DNA of 6,459 nucleotides from contig CACXHI010000045.1 in the NCBI GenBank assembly GCA_902767395.1, positions 1 through 6,459 of the forward strand, written 5' to 3'. This document shows positions 6,130 to 6,459 of this stretch, piece by piece (positions within the stretch are counted from its first letter, which is position 1; each line of letters begins with the position of its first letter). The notes beneath the pieces were generated by a model that saw nothing but the letters and a program-made list of their open reading frames with translations, had not been told where the DNA came from and did not search any database. This stretch comes from Oscillospiraceae bacterium. GTDB lineage: Bacteria > Bacillota > Clostridia > Oscillospirales > Oscillospiraceae. The translations under genes and the position numbers were made by a program.

Positions 6130-6247
6130 GCAGATGACCTCTGCGAAATGACACTACGAGTTCAGATAAAAATTGAATTCAACCCGCCGGGATCTCCCGG
6201 CCGCACAGCGTGTGCAAAGGAAGGCTTCTCCGGAAGCCTTCTTTTTT
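6130..6247 (+). ncRNA. tracrRNA
   Basis: This RNA of about 118 nt pairs with the crRNA repeat and forms the scaffold held by Cas9. The anti-repeat occupies 6130-6167. The lower stem UCAGAU (6162-6167) pairs with GUCUGA, the bulge is GAGU (6158-6161) against GA, and the upper stem ACACUAC (6151-6157) pairs with GUAGUGU. After one A-G mismatch, 6132-6149 pairs with repeat bases 17-34. The S. pyogenes duplex has the same 6-bp stem and a GA bulge facing four bases. An A5 linker (6168-6172) follows, then the palindrome UUGAAUUCAA (6173-6182), hairpin GCCGGG/CCCGGC (6186-6201), hairpin GCACA/UGUGC (6203-6215) and the terminator stem. The 5' end is set by the promoter, the 3' end by the terminator. 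RNase III processing of the duplex is expected from the family. Confidence 0.95.
6220..6247 (+). terminator. Intrinsic terminator of tracrRNA
   Basis: A perfect 9-bp stem GAAGGCTTC / GAAGCCTTC (6220-6228 and 6233-6241) with a TCCG loop is followed by six T. It defines the tracrRNA 3' end and probably serves as its last Cas9-bound hairpin. Confidence 0.95.
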
Positions 6248-6378
6248 ACTGTTTTTACTATATCATAGAAACGCCCGTGCGAAAAGAGGCCGGAACTTGC
6301 TTTTTCAAGCGCATGGCCCACAGTACGGAAGCGGCATGGGGCAAAGCGCTGGCCTGACCGGAGCCATGCCGTGCATGC
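6248..6378. other. Non-coding spacer between tracrRNA and the right-hand terminator
   Basis: I see no gene here: open frames lack ribosome sites or run through the flanking terminators. A 7-bp inverted pair GGCATGG / CCATGCC (6333-6339 and 6364-6370) with a 24-base loop and the palindrome TGCATGCA (6372-6379) are present, without a recognised role. A weak minus-strand TATAGT (6257-6262) could be an upstream promoter that reads antisense to tracrRNA and into cas9. Confidence 0.5.
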
Positions 6379-6417
6379 AAAACAGTCCCGGGCGGCAAGG
6401 GCGCCCGGGACTGTTTT
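6379..6417. terminator. Symmetric (bidirectional) intrinsic terminator
   Basis: A perfect 16-bp inverted repeat, AAAACAGTCCCGGGCG (6379-6394) and CGCCCGGGACTGTTTT (6402-6417), encloses a 7-base loop. The A-run on one side and T-run on the other let it stop transcription on either strand. It probably ends a minus-strand gene to the right of the window and shields the cas9 promoter from read-through. Confidence 0.85.
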
Positions 6418-6459
6418 GATCGGACGGGGTTACAAGCGCCCTGCGCGGGATCAGAGGGC
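6418..6459. other. Right edge, no gene recognised
   Basis: These 42 bases are too few to assign. Minus-strand stops occur at 6430-6432 (TAA) and 6451-6453 (TGA); one of them could end a neighbouring gene, given the terminator just downstream on that strand. This is a guess. Confidence 0.25.

Noticed and set aside
4765..6357. 530-codon open frame on the plus strand opposite the start of cas9
   Set aside because: It lies antisense to cas9, runs through the tracrRNA and its terminator, and has low-complexity composition typical of the reverse frame of a GC-rich gene. No ribosome site or family motif.
6210..6419. 69-codon plus-strand open frame beyond tracrRNA
   Set aside because: It starts inside a tracrRNA hairpin, crosses the tracrRNA terminator and ends in the second terminator; no ribosome site.

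Overview
The window holds a near-complete type II-A CRISPR-Cas locus. All protein genes are on the minus strand, in the order cas9 (2014-6093), cas1 (1148-2017), cas2 (831-1151), csn2 (169-834). They are followed by a short leader (80-168) and the leader-proximal end of a CRISPR array (1-79), which runs off the left edge. A tracrRNA (about 6130-6247) lies just upstream of cas9 and is transcribed divergently, on the plus strand. The csn2 gene and the layout resemble the Streptococcus II-A arrangement. The GC-rich codon use and the Cas9 N-terminus suggest a GC-rich Gram-positive, probably of the class Clostridia (gut type). That placement is inference; no taxonomic marker is present.

Layout from right to left: 6418-6459 has no recognisable gene. 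6379-6417 is a strong symmetric terminator that seals the locus off from its right neighbour. 6248-6378 is non-coding. The tracrRNA has a textbook promoter (TTGACA, 17 bp, TATACT) and a strong intrinsic terminator. Its promoter is nested in the short region that also carries the cas9 ribosome binding site and a TATAAT on the opposite strand. The four cas genes then follow with 4-nt stop/start overlaps at every junction (GTGA, ATGA, ATGA), so they form one translationally coupled operon. The leader ends in ATTTGAG, the known II-A leader-anchoring motif, directly against a 36-bp repeat. The first spacer is 30 bp, giving a period of 66.

How the parts work together: Cas1, Cas2, Csn2 and Cas9 acquire spacers at the leader end of the array. 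The array transcript pairs with the tracrRNA through about 31 base pairs that can be written out from this window. This duplex keeps the same lower-stem / GA bulge / upper-stem layout as the S. pyogenes guide. RNase III, encoded elsewhere, would process it, and Cas9 would use it to cut matching DNA. All RuvC and HNH catalytic positions look intact, so the system appears functional. The least conventional parts are the GC-rich leader with three consecutive inverted repeats, the overlapping divergent promoters, the tracrRNA tail, and a C-terminal PAM-reading region that lacks the S. pyogenes RKR motif.
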